From Cristatella mucedo (taxonomy: Eukaryota; Bryozoa; Phylactolaemata; Cristatellidae), in NCBI GenBank assembly GCA_009760855.2, contig WPIO01000042.1, positions 1,074,501 through 1,138,500 of the forward strand: 64,000 nt of DNA. The letters run 5' to 3'. The translations under genes and the position numbers were made by a program. The notes under the pieces are model-generated. The model was not told where the DNA came from. It ran no database searches and saw only the letters and a list, made by a program, of their open reading frames with translations. This document shows, piece after piece, positions 49,101-61,225 of this stretch (its first letter is position 1; each line of letters begins with the position of its first letter).

Positions 49101-49330
49101 AAGAAGCTTGCCTGGAAGTTGTAATGGAAATGGTTGATCGCAGGCATCTGCATTTTTGGATTGTGCATCGGTGATTCAACCGCATTTTTTTTATAGAAGC
49201 TATGCTTAGCCTTTGCTTTGATTGATTTGTACGATCTAGTGAGTCCTGATCTTGTGGATGCTTTTTCAAGCTTTTGCTTAGTAGACCTAGCTAATTTATT
49301 GTCATCGGCAAACCATAGGCTGAATTTTTT
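46140..49330 (-). mobile_element. Long L2-a copy, split by a nested L2-a insertion
   Basis: The minus-strand element runs from about 49330 (5' side) to its ATT-type tail at 46140. The upstream part (48251 to about 49330) encodes recognisable pieces: LDPIPT, STFKKAVVTPLLMK, RPVTLLPFLSKTL, and the RT motif GVPQES where GVPQGS is usual. The downstream part (46140-47230) encodes DDTQLYL, LNDDKT and the 3' UTR. The two halves join at the YADD catalytic box, where a plus-strand L2-a copy (47231-48250) is inserted. Many stops; inactive. Confidence 0.82.
47231..48250 (+). mobile_element. L2-a retrotransposon nested in an older L2-a
   Basis: A 1020-bp insertion, 5'-truncated, flanked by TACA on both sides (47227-47230 and 48251-48254), a probable target-site duplication. 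It has about 220 open codons of C-terminal reverse transcriptase (FLKLNDDKTNLLVMG, ARNLGVIFQSDLSLD, LQLVQNSAARLVCRE) and a complete 3' UTR with stem-loop (AAAGCGCCTAGAAAGAGA) and (ATT)n tail. The youngest-looking L2-a copy in the window. Confidence 0.9.
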
Positions 49331-51099
49331 CTATTAGAATGCCGAACTGCGCTTGCTCGTTAAGACATGTGCGCCAGGTTTGAGTCTTGAGGTATTTATT
49401 GTTTAGTGCCCACTTTACTTAATTATTTTTTCCTTCAAAAATCGGAGCAAACCACTAAGGTTCTCCTGCCTTTATAAAAGTAAGACTCTTGAATTAGCTG
49501 CATAAACCAACTCTATTATTTTGTTAAGATTGGCCTATTCAAAAGTCACGCCATGTGCGGCACCAAATAGGTACACACCTGACCTTAGATTTGCGGTAAA
49601 ATCATTCATGGTGATCCTGGCTGAGTTTGCATGTAATGATCTCGGCTGATGTGTTACCAAAATAGCGTTAGTACAAATACTGCAATAAGTTTGGTAATAA
49701 ATCCTAAAAATCCGGGCGCCTAAAAGAAAAATAAAGCAATGATTGATTATTTCCTCTGAATTTGGCTAAATAATGCAAAATAAATTAAAGGTTAACTGAT
49801 TCAACCGCCTCATGTAATTAGCCGTGGAATCATCCTTGATCATATCACTGTGCTTGCAGCAGGTGATAAAGGATAGTCTATTGCCGGATTGAAAGCTGTG
49901 ATCTTGGTCACGAAGTTCGAGCACTTTATCCTTTTCCGATGAGCCATTTGTTACTTGCGAATCATCAAACGACATCAGCACAGCTGGCACACGTCTAGCT
50001 TAAGCATCTTACCTGGCTGCCCTATTTTGAAGATCCGCACGGTAATTTCACGGCCTGGGTGACATTTTCCTGGTTTCCGGCCATATGCTCGAGTCCTTAT
50101 TTGGCTTCACCTTTAAAATGAAACTCCCAGTCATTAGTAGCGACTAATCTGAACTTTTCCATTGAAAATGTGCTGAACTGCAGCCAATGGTCTTTCCTAC
50201 TCTAGCCGTGGACGCTATCCTCAGCTTTCGAAATAGAAAATTGAACGCTGGCATCATGACAGAGCAGCAACCACACAATCTACCACTATATACTATCAAT
50301 ATATACAATATATACTACATAATCTACCAAAATATACTACTATCAATTCACCCAAAAACACCGAGGTCGATTTCGTTAATTTGAGCACGATCGGGCAAGC
50401 ATGTTTAGCTTTTTTGTTTCCATGAACGTTGTTTCTTCATTTTAATCTGCACCTATTTGGTCCATCTAAGAATGCTGACCACTTTTTTAAGCGTTTGCAC
50501 TTTTAACATCACTTCTGTGAGGTAAGGATCAGACATATATGGGCACGACATAGACACTTTAAAATGGAGCTACTGATAGAATCAAACACTAAGTTTGGCA
50601 AAGAAACTGATCAAGTCTTTACATTTTGAGTCGTATGAATTTCAGTAAACTTAATCTAGAAAAGTAGCTCTCCCATTTTTATTAGGTGCCCAGAGGCCTT
50701 ATCTCGAGCGCAGTGCATTTGAACGACGGTGTAAAAATGATAATAGGTATGCACGATTATAATTAAAAGGCAAGTTACTAGCCACCTGCGTACCCAAAGC
50801 CACCTCCAGCGTGGCTAACCTAGCCTTATGTAGCAAGCGCTTAGATGTCCCGAGGCACGTAATTTCTTACGTACTACGGTCAAACGACAAACAGGTGAGC
50901 TTTAAACAGGTCTTAGCTGTATCAGTTTCCTTGTGCAATGTTCGCAAGAACTTCGACTTTTGGAAGAGAATTCTGCAACGGGCAAGAAACGCTAGGAGCG
51001 CTTTGTTTCAAAGGCGATAAAGTAGTCTTCTTTGTCTGATAGATGAATTTCAAGATAAGGTCACTCGCAATCTTCTAGAATGTAGAACTTGAGGAGTTG

Positions 51100-51500
51100 C
51101 TTCGAACACTTTGTATAAGCCTCAAATTCTTTGGGGACCGTGCCTTTAGTTCTAATGCTCCCAGACCTGAATCTCACTTCCCACTGGAGTCACGATATCA
51201 CCTGACTTGACCACATTAAAAAAGAAATTAAAAATGCATCAATTTATCACAGCATTTAGTGGGTCCGTGTTATTCGTCTTTTACTTGCTTATGCGTGCTG
51301 ACACTGTGCATGCAGCCGCTAACCATATTTGCATGCTTATCATGTGCATGTCACCCCTAACCATGTTATGCTTGTTGTCATTGAGTTTTCTACCCTAGCC
51401 CTTTGATCGTGGTTCCTTTGCAGCAAATATAAATTGCCTATAAAGAGACTGAGTTATCTGGGGTGCTATATCAAATGCGTCACTACTATTGTCAATCTGG
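51100..51500 (+). mobile_element. L2-a 3' fragment
   Basis: From CCTCAAATTCTTTGGGGACC through TGCATGCAGCCGCTAACCAT to a degenerate stem-loop (AAATTGCCTATAAAGAGACT) and a short tail. The coding part is broken. Confidence 0.8.
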
Positions 51501-52229
51501 CAAAATGGCCGGCGCATAGTTGTTGGTGGTGCCCGGAGGCCTGACCTAACGAATGCCTAATTCGGTCTGCCAAGGTCGCAAGCAGAATATGTCGAGCTCG
51601 TGGCATTCAAGCTCTACCAGCTCGGCTATTGGCGAGCATCACGTGGCCTCTGTATTTCATGCAATGTTCAAGTGCTACACATCGAACGCTGCGCGTGCAA
51701 TTACTAGCCTTCTACCGGAGGTTTTTAATCTAGCATGCCCACTGATAATGAGAGTGCTAAACGTGAATGGCTGTCAGTGATTGCATCTGAGCGGCTAAAG
51801 TGGCTTAAATCCTTATTTTCTCATAGATCCTGCTGCAAGTAGCTTGATTTTCAAAGGAGAGGCCACAGCAGGCAGCATCAGGTAAACGTAAATGTCACGA
51901 GGGTGCCATGCGTTTAACTGGCAGCCACTGCAGCTGCGTGCGTAGCTGAAATAACTCAGTAGTTTGTCGTCATTTCTTAATTTCGTGACGTGCCTTCCTT
52001 ATATAATCGTGAGTTTGCAACGCAATTATTTCGGTCACACGTCGTCAAGGTCGTCAAGAGAAGGCAGTGACATACTCAATTCAGATTCCAAATTTAACAT
52101 GTGAGATCGTACGAACTGAAGATGTCCAAATGCTGTTGAAACTTGGATTTCCTGAATTAGGTAAAGAAAATACGATGCTTTTGCTATTATTGCTCACATC
52201 GCAGTTAGGAGCCAAGACAGAGCTAGGAA

Positions 52230-52640
52230 CAGCCTGCTCCGCCAACAGGTGGTTACCGTATAAGTTCGGTGCACTAAACACATGCCCCTGCTTGAATAAG
52301 GATACCACATCTAAGCAGATTCGCGAAGTGCTTATATCCACGTTGACTTCTGTATATCTTTACTTGTAGGTCTTTCTTCCGATGCAATCAGTAATTTTTT
52401 ATTTTTAAATTTGAATTAATTTTAAATTTATTTTTTATAAATATAAATTTATAATACTAAAATATAATATATAATATATATTTTAATTTACTAAATTTTA
52501 ATTTATTTTTAAATTTTGTTTTCACCTTTGAGCCAGAATTCTGCTGCTAAGCTTGCCTGTCTCGCATTCTACCACTTCTCGTTGACCTGTGCTTGCTTCC
52601 TATCGAGCAGCTTTTTGACTTAATAAAGCTATGCATCTCA
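52230..52640 (+). mobile_element. L2-a relic split by an AT-rich block
   Basis: The left piece encodes CLNKDTTSKQ and the right piece begins CCAGAATTCTGCTGCTAAGC (matching QNSAARL of good copies). They are separated by about 130 bp of nearly pure A/T (52385-52515). No tail. Confidence 0.55.
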
Positions 52641-53401
52641 CCTGCACGGCCTTTCACTTTCTCGCTCAAGCCAGCCGATCCAAGCCGCCGGGCGTCGGTG
52701 CCGAGAGTCTCCTGTTGTACGAGTCCATGCGGGCGTGCTGCGACGAGGCCTTCTCAGCTTTCCCTAGGAGGAGGCAAGAAAGTTAAGAGATGAGAAGGAG
52801 AGAGACAGCATCAGCACTCTAGGGCCGGCGACGCTAGCGAGCCCACAGAGGCAGCTATGGCAGCTTCGGCCTGAGAAGCATCCACCTGCTGCTGCATGCT
52901 GCAGCTGCCCGGCGGCTTTTCACTTCAGCGATGAGCGTGTGCGTGTGCGGTGCCAGAAACGGTTCGGCAATAAAGCTGGCACTATTAAAGTTCTGCACTA
53001 AGGCAGACGTCCGCCACTTTAATCGACAGTCAAAACTAATACCGAAAGTCAAGCAAGAATCCCTCGTCTGTCTCGCAAAGAGACTTCGCCAGCAGCTGCG
53101 GCGGCAGCTGTGGCGAACCCCTCGAGCCTGGCCTGTGGGCTCTCTGCTGCTTAGGTGGCGGCGAGCCATTTCTGCAGCCGAAAGTGTGCCAGCCCGGCGG
53201 GCACAGGACTACCGGCCGCTGTGGTTAGCCAGGCAATAGAACAAACGAAGCCGAACGGAACCAACAAGGAAACGACCTCCGGATGCTTGCAAGCTTGCCC
53301 GGCGAAATGAAGCGGTCGAGTTGCTACACTGGCTAGCACAACTGTATGCCGGCCTGAGACCGGTCAGGCAGTGGCCGGTTGGCGGCTGATGCGTCATGTT
53401 C

Positions 53402-53527
53402 TCACGAGGAGAGTGGGAAGAAAACGCAGGTCACCACCGTGCCTACGATCGAGCTCAACGACTCCACCCAGGAGATCGTCATGATGCTGTACGTCACAGC
53501 GCTGACGACCACGTCCGATTTTCTGAA
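53402..53527 (-). CDS. T5 exon 3: TM4 and C-terminus
   Basis: 41 codons plus TGA. A GCTCGTTTCAG acceptor opens phase 0 with FRKSDVVVSAVTYSIM. A helix with WVESLSSIVGTVVT follows, then CVFFP and the tail LSS. A second CAG five bases inside the exon would shift the frame, so the first is used, in line with T4. T5 totals 144 residues (72+31+41). Confidence 0.87.
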   Translation of the reverse strand, partial: FRKSDVVVSAVTYSIMTISWVESLSSIVGTVVTCVFFPLSS

Positions 53528-55505
53528 CTGAAACGAGCGAGCATAAGAGTCTGTGCTTCGACTGGTGAAGGCATCGTTGCTACGCCATCCGCGTGTCTGC
53601 CGACGGCACTGCATCAGGGCTCTCGCCAGAGCGAAGGGGAGGTGCAAAAACAGAGCGATCACGTCCATACCATTCGCTGCCCGTAGCGTAGGTTTGACGG
53701 TTCGGCCGCTCGGATGTCACTCTCCCAAAACCATTGGGCATGCAAAGCTGACAATTGCTCTTGGAGTTCGGTACCCTTTCGGCAAGTGAATGACGATTGA
53801 ACCACTGTAGTATTTATGGGAAAACCTAGCGCTAGCCAGAACTTTCGAAGCTCGAGCCCTCGACATGGGCTCGGTCAGCTGATCTTCAGCAGCATCTGCA
53901 TTCAATCTACGTGTCCTGCTCTAAAGTGACCTTTCACTGGACGACAGCGTCGGCTGAACAGTCGAGTCTGCCGATTTTCAGCACTTGTAAGAATGTTGCA
54001 GCTCTGAGAGCCTGATTAGAGTGCGTTACCACATCCAAACAGGTTTATTCAGTCCGTGTACTATTTAGGCAGCTGTATTATAGCATTCGGTCTCGACTCC
54101 TGTAGCTCGCCACTCGCACGTCTATTCGACTGTGCTACGAGTCAGCGCTTACAGCTAATAGCAAAGCTCAGCGGCAGCCAGGCTTTCTCGTCAGTTCTCA
54201 TTGCCATCGCCACATTCTGCCACATCTCAGCTTCCTCATCGAGCAGCATGTCGACTGCAAGGTTTATTGCATGAGTGGAGGTTCCCTTATTCCTCCGTTC
54301 CGGCTTGCCCGAAATACTTCAAATCAAGCTAAGCATAGTGCCTGCCGCTCTTTTGCTCAAGTCTTTTAGCTGTGTTCCGAACCAGGCTCAAATAACGTAA
54401 GAGACCGTGCCGTTAGCTTGTATGCTAATAAACTAAAAGAATTCAGTCCCGACTACAATCGTGGCATTCCCTGTTGCTAGAAGCTGAAACGCATAAGTTC
54501 CCCTAAGCATTCGTTCAACGCGATTTTTCCTCTATGTGTTAATGCTTGCTGACACTAGCATGTCACCACTGAACATATTTACTATTTTGCAGCATATGCT
54601 CTGTGTCAAGATATTTATTAAGTTCTCTTAGGGTGCTATACAAAGAGGTTGTCATTATTTTAACTCTTGCTACATTGTCCTCCCATTTGGTGACGCGGCG
54701 TCTTCCAACACTCGCCTCAGATACGGCAGGTGAGCTAAATTGAATCCTGCCAGGTTGGTCTCATTCTGACCAATGCACTGCTAGTTACCCTGCAGTGCGA
54801 GCTTATATAGTTCAGAAAATAATGGTTTAAATGACAAAATAAACACACAACTCTGACTTATCTGCCGCAGAGCGACGCGGCCTTTAAGGGCTTGTCGAGG
54901 AAACTCGGTAAAAATCCTAACGAAATTATGAAAGTAACCACGAACGACGCACCGGCATTTTTATTGACGCGAATGAATAGCCAGTGCGCTAAATGCGTGT
55001 ATGTACTAGCTGAGTGTAAGCATATATTCTTAAAACAAAAAAGTACAATCGGTTAAAGTTAGCTCTACCAATTTAAAATCGCTGCCTTCGTGGCAGGCAG
55101 TGCTAGCTTTTATGCCACCCAAGCAGGGCGCGGCGTCAACGGTCACCTCGAAACGCGAGAGCGAGGCTCGGCGGCTCTCGACTCAGCGTACGGTGGGACA
55201 GAGAGACCGGGTGATCCGGCGATCAAATGACTTCTGTCGATTGGCGAATACTGCGCCCTACGTCTAGTTGGATTCTACCTGGCTAACTACTTGGAGCAAT
55301 TTGCTCTAGAAGGCGATCGAGAGCAGGACGACGGTGGTCGAGACCTATATTTCCGCCGCCGCCTTTAATCAGGCTTCTCGGTGCGCACCAGAGGCGCGGC
55401 GGCCGCATTCGCTGCGGGCGCTGGTGAAGGCGCCGCCGACCAAAATCGCGACGCGAAGCCGCTATCTCGATCGATTGGGACGCCGCCGCTGGTCTGAGCG
55501 CTCAC
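53528..55505 (-). other. T5 intron 2
   Basis: A 1978-base phase 0 intron, collinear with T4 intron 2. It contains a decayed L2-a relic (53925-54670) and otherwise blocks shared with copy A, for example GTCGAGGAAACTCGGTAAAA near 54893. Their survival in both copies is expected from common origin and does not by itself indicate function. Confidence 0.72.
53925..54670 (+). mobile_element. Decayed L2-a relic shared with copy A
   Basis: AAAGTGACCTTTCACTGGAC and GAGTCTGCCGATTTTCAGCA recall the LSLD and KSAYFQ region. The 3' part (GACCGTGCCGTTAGCTTGTA to TTCTCTTAGGGTGCTATA) aligns with 26985-27550. Copy A has lost the 5' part. Confidence 0.6.
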
Positions 55506-55598
55506 CGCTGACGCGTTGGCCCAGATGCTCGTCACACCGGCGGCGGTCGCTATGCTGAACACGCCGCAGACGACTGTCAGCCAAAAGTATCCGAATCT
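55506..55598 (-). CDS. T5 exon 2: TM3
   Basis: 31 codons in phase 0. A CTTTTCCCAG acceptor is followed by RFGYFWLTVVCGVFSI and the helix end, then WANASA at a GTGAGC donor. At protein level 30 of 31 residues equal T4, while the nucleotide sequence differs at 12 positions. Confidence 0.9.
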
Positions 55599-55749
55599 CT
55601 GGGAAAAGTTGTAAGGAGCCCGCCGTCAGCCAGCGGACGGCGACAGATGCGCGCGTCGCGGCGGAGCTCAGGCGGCGGCGGCGGCGGCCGTGCAGAACCA
55701 TGTGGGATTTGTGGACGTCCCGTCGACATTCTATGCGGTTCTACCGCCG

Positions 55750-55780
55750 CCCCCCTCCCGCCCGCCCCCGCCCCCCCCCC
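55750..55780 (-). promoter_or_regulatory. Possible G-quadruplex in T5 intron 1
   Basis: Five C-tracts on the plus strand (6, 3, 3, 5 and 10 bases) separated by single bases give G-tracts of at least three on the transcribed (minus) sense strand. It lies about 150 bases before exon 2 and is missing at the matching place in T4. Confidence 0.4.
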
Positions 55781-57164
55781 GCCGCCGCCGACATTCCTCC
55801 CGCCCAACGGGCTCGCTCTGTGCCTGCAAGTGACCTATCCCTCCTCGTGCTTTTCGCTTCCTGCACGTTCGACGGCACGCTGTACGCACGCTAGCCACCG
55901 CCCTCTCTCCCATATTGCCGCGTGCTCTGGAGCAGCATAGCCGACGGCAACTGCGCAGACATGTACTTTTGCCCGCGCGCGCGTCGACGGCGTTGCCTGC
56001 GTCCACTAAAGCCGGCGTCACCTCGATCGCGCGTTTGCGAGAGCGGCGTTGCAGGGCGTCGCCCTCTTCGTCGTCGCGCCTCCCTTTGTAGCGAGCGCGA
56101 GCGCCAGCGGACGGACGCAGCGTCCACCTGCAGACATCTGCCAGTCTATCCTGAGCTGCGCAATGCGGCGACTCTTGCTCTTCTGTCCTGCTTTCTTGTC
56201 CCACTTTCGTCTGACTTCGGTCTCGCATCTTTTAAGAATTTTACAATTTTAGCTTTCCTTTCACGTCACGCTGCTCCCTAGCCGCTCTCTACGCCTGTGT
56301 GATTTTAGGAAAAACTGCTTTCGTTCGGTAGGTAGATAATGGCCGGCTCACAGCTGTGCACTTCCTCAATTGTAACCTGTCACTATAACCCTTAATTTGT
56401 TGCATAATAACATAATTATTATTCTTATATCACGATTTATGTAACTCTTACATGACGAGCTCGTAGTATCCCATAAACAGGGACCTCGTGGAACGCTTCG
56501 ACTATTAAACCGATTGAGCCGTCCGCCTTACTTTTAAAAGCAATGAGGAAGGCGTGTGCTAGACGACGCCTGCAATTTGTCACGTGTCCAATCTTGCCAG
56601 AGTCTTGGCTAAGTAATAGCATCATCACGGTTATCTTCTGAGTCTTCTTCAAGTCTTCCCTAAGTCTCGGACCAACACCAGTCTTGATGACATAAGCACG
56701 ATAGACTCGGGAAGGACAGCAGCAGGAGTAAGCTAGACTCACCGCGAAAACACGCCTTTATTGCGCCTGATTGTTTACGCATTTAAAGAGGCCAGAGAAG
56801 AAATCGCGAAAGACGAATGAGCGCTGACAAAACTGCGATTGACAATTTCGCGCCGAAAAAATCCCTAGTCGATTATTGACACATTCGAGGCGACAAATGC
56901 GTACCAATAAAATTGCTAAAATAAATTTCGCTACATTAAATTCAGTTATAATAGTAAGTAGTTGTTTAGGATTAATTAATAAAACTCTTATAATTAATTG
57001 TCGTGTTTTTTTTATAAAATCTCAGCAGCAAACCAGTTTAAATATGTTCAACGATCCAGGCGTCTTGCTGCGATTCTTCCTACATATAGTGGGCGTGAAC
57101 TTAAGGAATAATTGCACGCAATGTCTCGTAATATTTACATCTAAACTGTATATAATTTTATAAT

Positions 57165-57400
57165 ATTAATAGTACCCTTAGAGAACTTAACCTCTTTTTA
57201 GGCACTTTAAATTTGCCACAAAGGAATCATGATTGAATGGTTAGTAAAAAATTTGCTCAATGACAACAAGCATAACATGGTTGGTGGCAGCATGCACAGA
57301 GTCAGCATGCAAATATGGTTAGTGGATGCATGCACAGTGACAGCAAGCATAAGTATACAAAAGACGAAGCGCGTAATTGAGACTTGATTGACACTATTTT
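57165..57400 (-). mobile_element. L2-a 3' fragment
   Basis: Reverse stem-loop (CCCTTAGAGAACTTAACCTC, TTTTTAGGCACTTTAAATTT) followed by degraded UTR with GTCAGCATGCAAATATGGTT. It ends in AAGACGAAGCGC. Confidence 0.75.
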
Positions 57401-57989
57401 AGTACGCAAAGCTATGCGCTACTTAAGTTTATCGTTAGGTTTAGTTAAATTTAGTTATTTAGTTTACAATTAAAATACGCTTTCTCGGGTTTTTATAATA
57501 AGGTATTACTTGGTGATTATATTATTATTTTATTTATTTATGATTATATTATTTATTTATTATTTATTAATTATGCCTTTAATGAGACTTTGATGTGACT
57601 ATTCAATACGTAGCATTAGCTGCTCCTTAATTTGAAGATCATAATTACATTGCACCTTTCTTCGCGTTTCTGCCGAGCGAGAATTTATCTGCTTTATTTT
57701 GTTGGTATGTCTCTTTCAATCTTTTGTTGGCTGCACAGCTCCAGATCCAGATCTCACTTCCGACAGACGTCGCGGCGTTCTCAAACATAATGGTACTTAT
57801 AATGTAGCTTAAAACGTACCTGTTTCTCACAGCTCGGTCCGCGTGATTTCTCAAATGTGCGTGCCCATACACGCCAACCGCGTGCCTATAGTCAGTAACC
57901 ACTTCGAAAAGCTTAAGCTTATCTAAAGTGCCTATAGAGGATTAGGCTCATCGCGGGGGATAATATATTTAGACAGTTATATTTGTGAT

Positions 57990-58148
<159 letters not shown>

Positions 58149-58257
58149 GCCTTCATTGCTTTCTTTCTTTCAAGTGGTTCGCGTTTGCACTGCTGCACTT
58201 CCACGATTCTTCGATTGTTTCAAGTAGCTGAATCGCGGACGAGGCGGCCTTTAGTAT

Positions 58258-59560
58258 TAATTTATCTCCGTCAGTAACTCCGCAAAGTCATAAAGACCAC
58301 GTTGGTGTTACGCAGGAGAGTTTTGTATAGTGCACTCACAGCCTAAGCGGCTTTCGGTACGCATTCGGTAGCCAACAGACTTCGTCTCACGCAATAAAGA
58401 GAAAGTGGGAAGCATAGCAGAGTTAGGAGAGCAGTTGAGGTAGTGAGCAGCATAGAAGTAGCAGTTCAGGACCGCTGAAAAAGATGTGCCATAGTCGGCT
58501 GTTGGAGAGTAGATGTCGTTGCGTAAGAATTGTGGAAGCGAGTTCCACAGTCTAGGACCTGCAGAGCTAAAGCTTCTGTCACCAACTGCCTTTAAGCGGA
58601 GGAATGGGAAAGCTAATTTATTGTCCACACAGGACCTCAGGGCACGAACAGGCTGAAACTGATGTAGCAGTTCAGCTAGGTACGAAGGAGCCAAGCCGTG
58701 GCGGGCCTTATGGGTCAGCGTAAGAACTTGGCTCTGTATCCTTTGCTCAACCGGCAACCATCCTAGCTCTTTCAGCAAAGCTGACACGTGCTCAAACCGC
58801 TGGGACTTGAAGACCAGCCTTGCAGCCATATTCATAGTCCGCTGTAGTGGCATAATAGCTTTCTTTGGCAGCCCAGCCAAAAGGGAATTACAATAATTAA
58901 GCCAAGACAGAACTAAAGAGCTAGTTAAATTTTTTGCAAGCCACTGAGGAAGACAGCTTCTAATCTTTGATAGCGATCGGATATGATGGCTAGCTGTAGA
59001 GGCAGTCTTCTGAATGAAGCTTTTGAAATTGAGGCAGCTGTTGAACACGACACCTAGATTACGAGCACGTGGTGAAGGTCGCACAATAGCATCACCTATT
59101 AGAATAGCAAAGCCTTTTAATTCAGCCACACGCTTAGGGTGTCCTATGAGAAGCAGTTCGGTTTTATCGTCATTTAATTTCAGGAAGTTTTCCGATATCC
59201 AGGATCGAATGTCGGCAAGGCAAGCATTCAGTTTCTCAGTTGCTTGCAGCAGATTCCGACGGTTTAAATGACAAATAAAACTGTGTATCGTCAGCATAGA
59301 AGTGATATCCTATTCCATGGGCCTCAATCACTTTTCCAGAGGTTGCGTATAAATGGAGAACAGCAAGGGACCAAGTACAGACCCTTGAGGGACTCCACAG
59401 GTGACCTTTCTCATGTCTGAGACCTGACCCCCACACGACACGGATTGAACACGATCAGACAAGTATGATTTAAACCACGCCAGTGCTTCGTCTGCCAGAC
59501 CGATCGTTGTTCTCAATCGTTCAAGCAGAACTTCGTGATCAATCGGTATGCGTGGGCGCG
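58258..59560 (-). mobile_element. L2-b retrotransposon, longest copy
   Basis: A 5'-truncated copy on the same strand as T5, in intron 1. In element order it carries an RT segment with [16 protein letters not shown], then FYADDTQFYLSF, ENFLKLNDDKTELLLIG and SFIQKTASTASHH, and ends with RLWNSLPQFLRND and RMRTESRLGCEC. About 300 C-terminal codons remain open, but the part before the ADD box is in other frames, so at least two frameshifts exist. The 3' end is at about 58258. The element starts about 58 bases after the exon 1 donor. Confidence 0.92.
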
Positions 59561-59618
59561 AAAAGTAAAAGGCGGAAGCGTGACCACACGTGACCAGCCA
59601 CTGCCGCCCACTGCTTAC

Positions 59619-59834
59619 CTGAATCTTCGCCCTCGGGTTCTCTAAGTAAAACGACGGCACTGCGACCAGCACGCCACATGCGCTTTCCACCAGGCCCAAA
59701 GAGCCGGCCAAAACGTTGAACGGCCACATCCACACGCTTCCGGGATTGGACAGCACCAAATAAGACAAGATGAAGAGCAGGATGGCGGCGAGGCCGTGCA
59801 CAAACCCGAGAATCCAAAAAAGCAGGAAATCCAT
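59619..59834 (-). CDS. T5 exon 1: TM1 and TM2 of a four-TM membrane protein
   Basis: 72 codons from [14 protein letters not shown] to a terminal CAG, then a GTAAGC donor. TM1 is about residues 3-27, the loop is [13 protein letters not shown]2 is about 41-63, and the turn [10 protein letters not shown] joins exon 2. The loop and first half of TM2 are identical to T4 while TM1 differs at many sites. If intron 1 is retained, the frame stays open through the intron start into L2-b reverse transcriptase for a total of 168 codons. T5 (53402-59834) encodes 144 residues and is the product of the same duplication as T4. Function unknown. Confidence 0.88.
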
Positions 59835-59883
59835 TCGACTTGAAACGCAGCGTCTGACTCGACACCAATGAAGCTGCAGTGGA

Positions 59884-59894
59884 ACGTCACGTCA
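59884..59894 (-). promoter_or_regulatory. Conserved -50 element of T5 (ACGTCACGTCA)
   Basis: Same motif and same distance to the ATG (50 bases) as in T4. The surrounding 100 bases, including TTCTGCAAACCGCTCC, are also conserved between the two copies. Confidence 0.5.
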
Positions 59895-59968
59895 TTTCAC
59901 TTCATTTCTGCAAACCGCTCCAAACCCATTTCAAGACGGCCTCAAAACATTCGAAAGCAGCGTCGAAA

Positions 59969-60053
59969 CGTGACCTTGTGCTGTCCGTGATCTTGTGCTT
60001 TCCGTGACCTTATGCTGTCCGTGACCTTTTGCTGTCCGTGACTTTGTGCTGAC
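59969..60053. repeat. 17-bp tandem repeat, five copies
   Basis: Units of CGTGACCTTGTGCTGTC with one to three substitutions each, located 135 bases upstream of the T5 ATG. T4 has no such array at the same place. Confidence 0.93.
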
Positions 60054-60187
60054 TGTGAGCTGAATCATTCCACTCTTCCGAGCCAGCCAAATGCATGCGA
60101 AAGAGTTACCCTGCTGTATTTGCGAGTGAGAGAGAACGAGAAAGCAGTTTTGCGCGATAAAGCAAAGAAAGCGAGCAAGAAATAGGG

Positions 60188-60670
<483 letters not shown>

Positions 60671-61225
60671 AGAGAATGAAAGCAAGCCGTAAAGGGAGTG
60701 GTGGAGAGGGATGAGGAAAAAGTGAGCGAATTAGTTAGGTAGCTTCTGGCGCTATCATAACTGGATCGGCGACTAATCATTGCTTCCCCTTCGCTAAGAC
60801 ACGTATACTATTGATTGTTATCGAGAATAGATGTCACAGACCCGAACAGGTATTTGGCTATTGGCTATTGGCCTCACCTTATGTTCTTGCACTTGCTTCC
60901 CGATCAGGGTAAGATTTGGAGCTTCTTAGCGTCTTAGTTCTCTCAACGCTTCTACCCGTTCGTGCAGGCGACAATGGACGCCAAAGCGAAATCGAATTTT
61001 TTTTAATATTGATCACAATTATACTACCTAAGAATAACCTTGAATTCTAGTAATTGTTTGAATAGCGAAATACGAGGAACGCAATCATTCTTAGACTTGC
61101 ATGAAAAACCACATGAAACACACCTTCGGCATCAGCATTCAAATGCCGACAAAATGACGACGCTCAGGCTCACAGCTTTTTAGGGTCCTTAGTGAATGCC
61201 ATACAATAAAATAAATAAATAAATA

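Larger units (their letters stand above)
42150..53401. other. Gene-poor T4-T5 interval, right part
   Basis: AT-rich DNA made largely of L2-a and L2-b copies and SINE fragments. The stretches 43861-44558, 45211-46009, 49331-51099, 51501-52229 and 52641-53401 hold no convincing gene; the last is the presumed 3' flank of T5 and becomes GC-rich again. Confidence 0.55.

Noticed and set aside
53151-53339. Hydrophobic minus-strand frame (LLVPFGFVCSIAWLTTAAG) downstream of the T5 stop, as an extra exon
   Set aside because: It lies after the in-frame stop of T5 exon 3, lacks the TCxxxP or GYFW motifs, and has no counterpart after T4.
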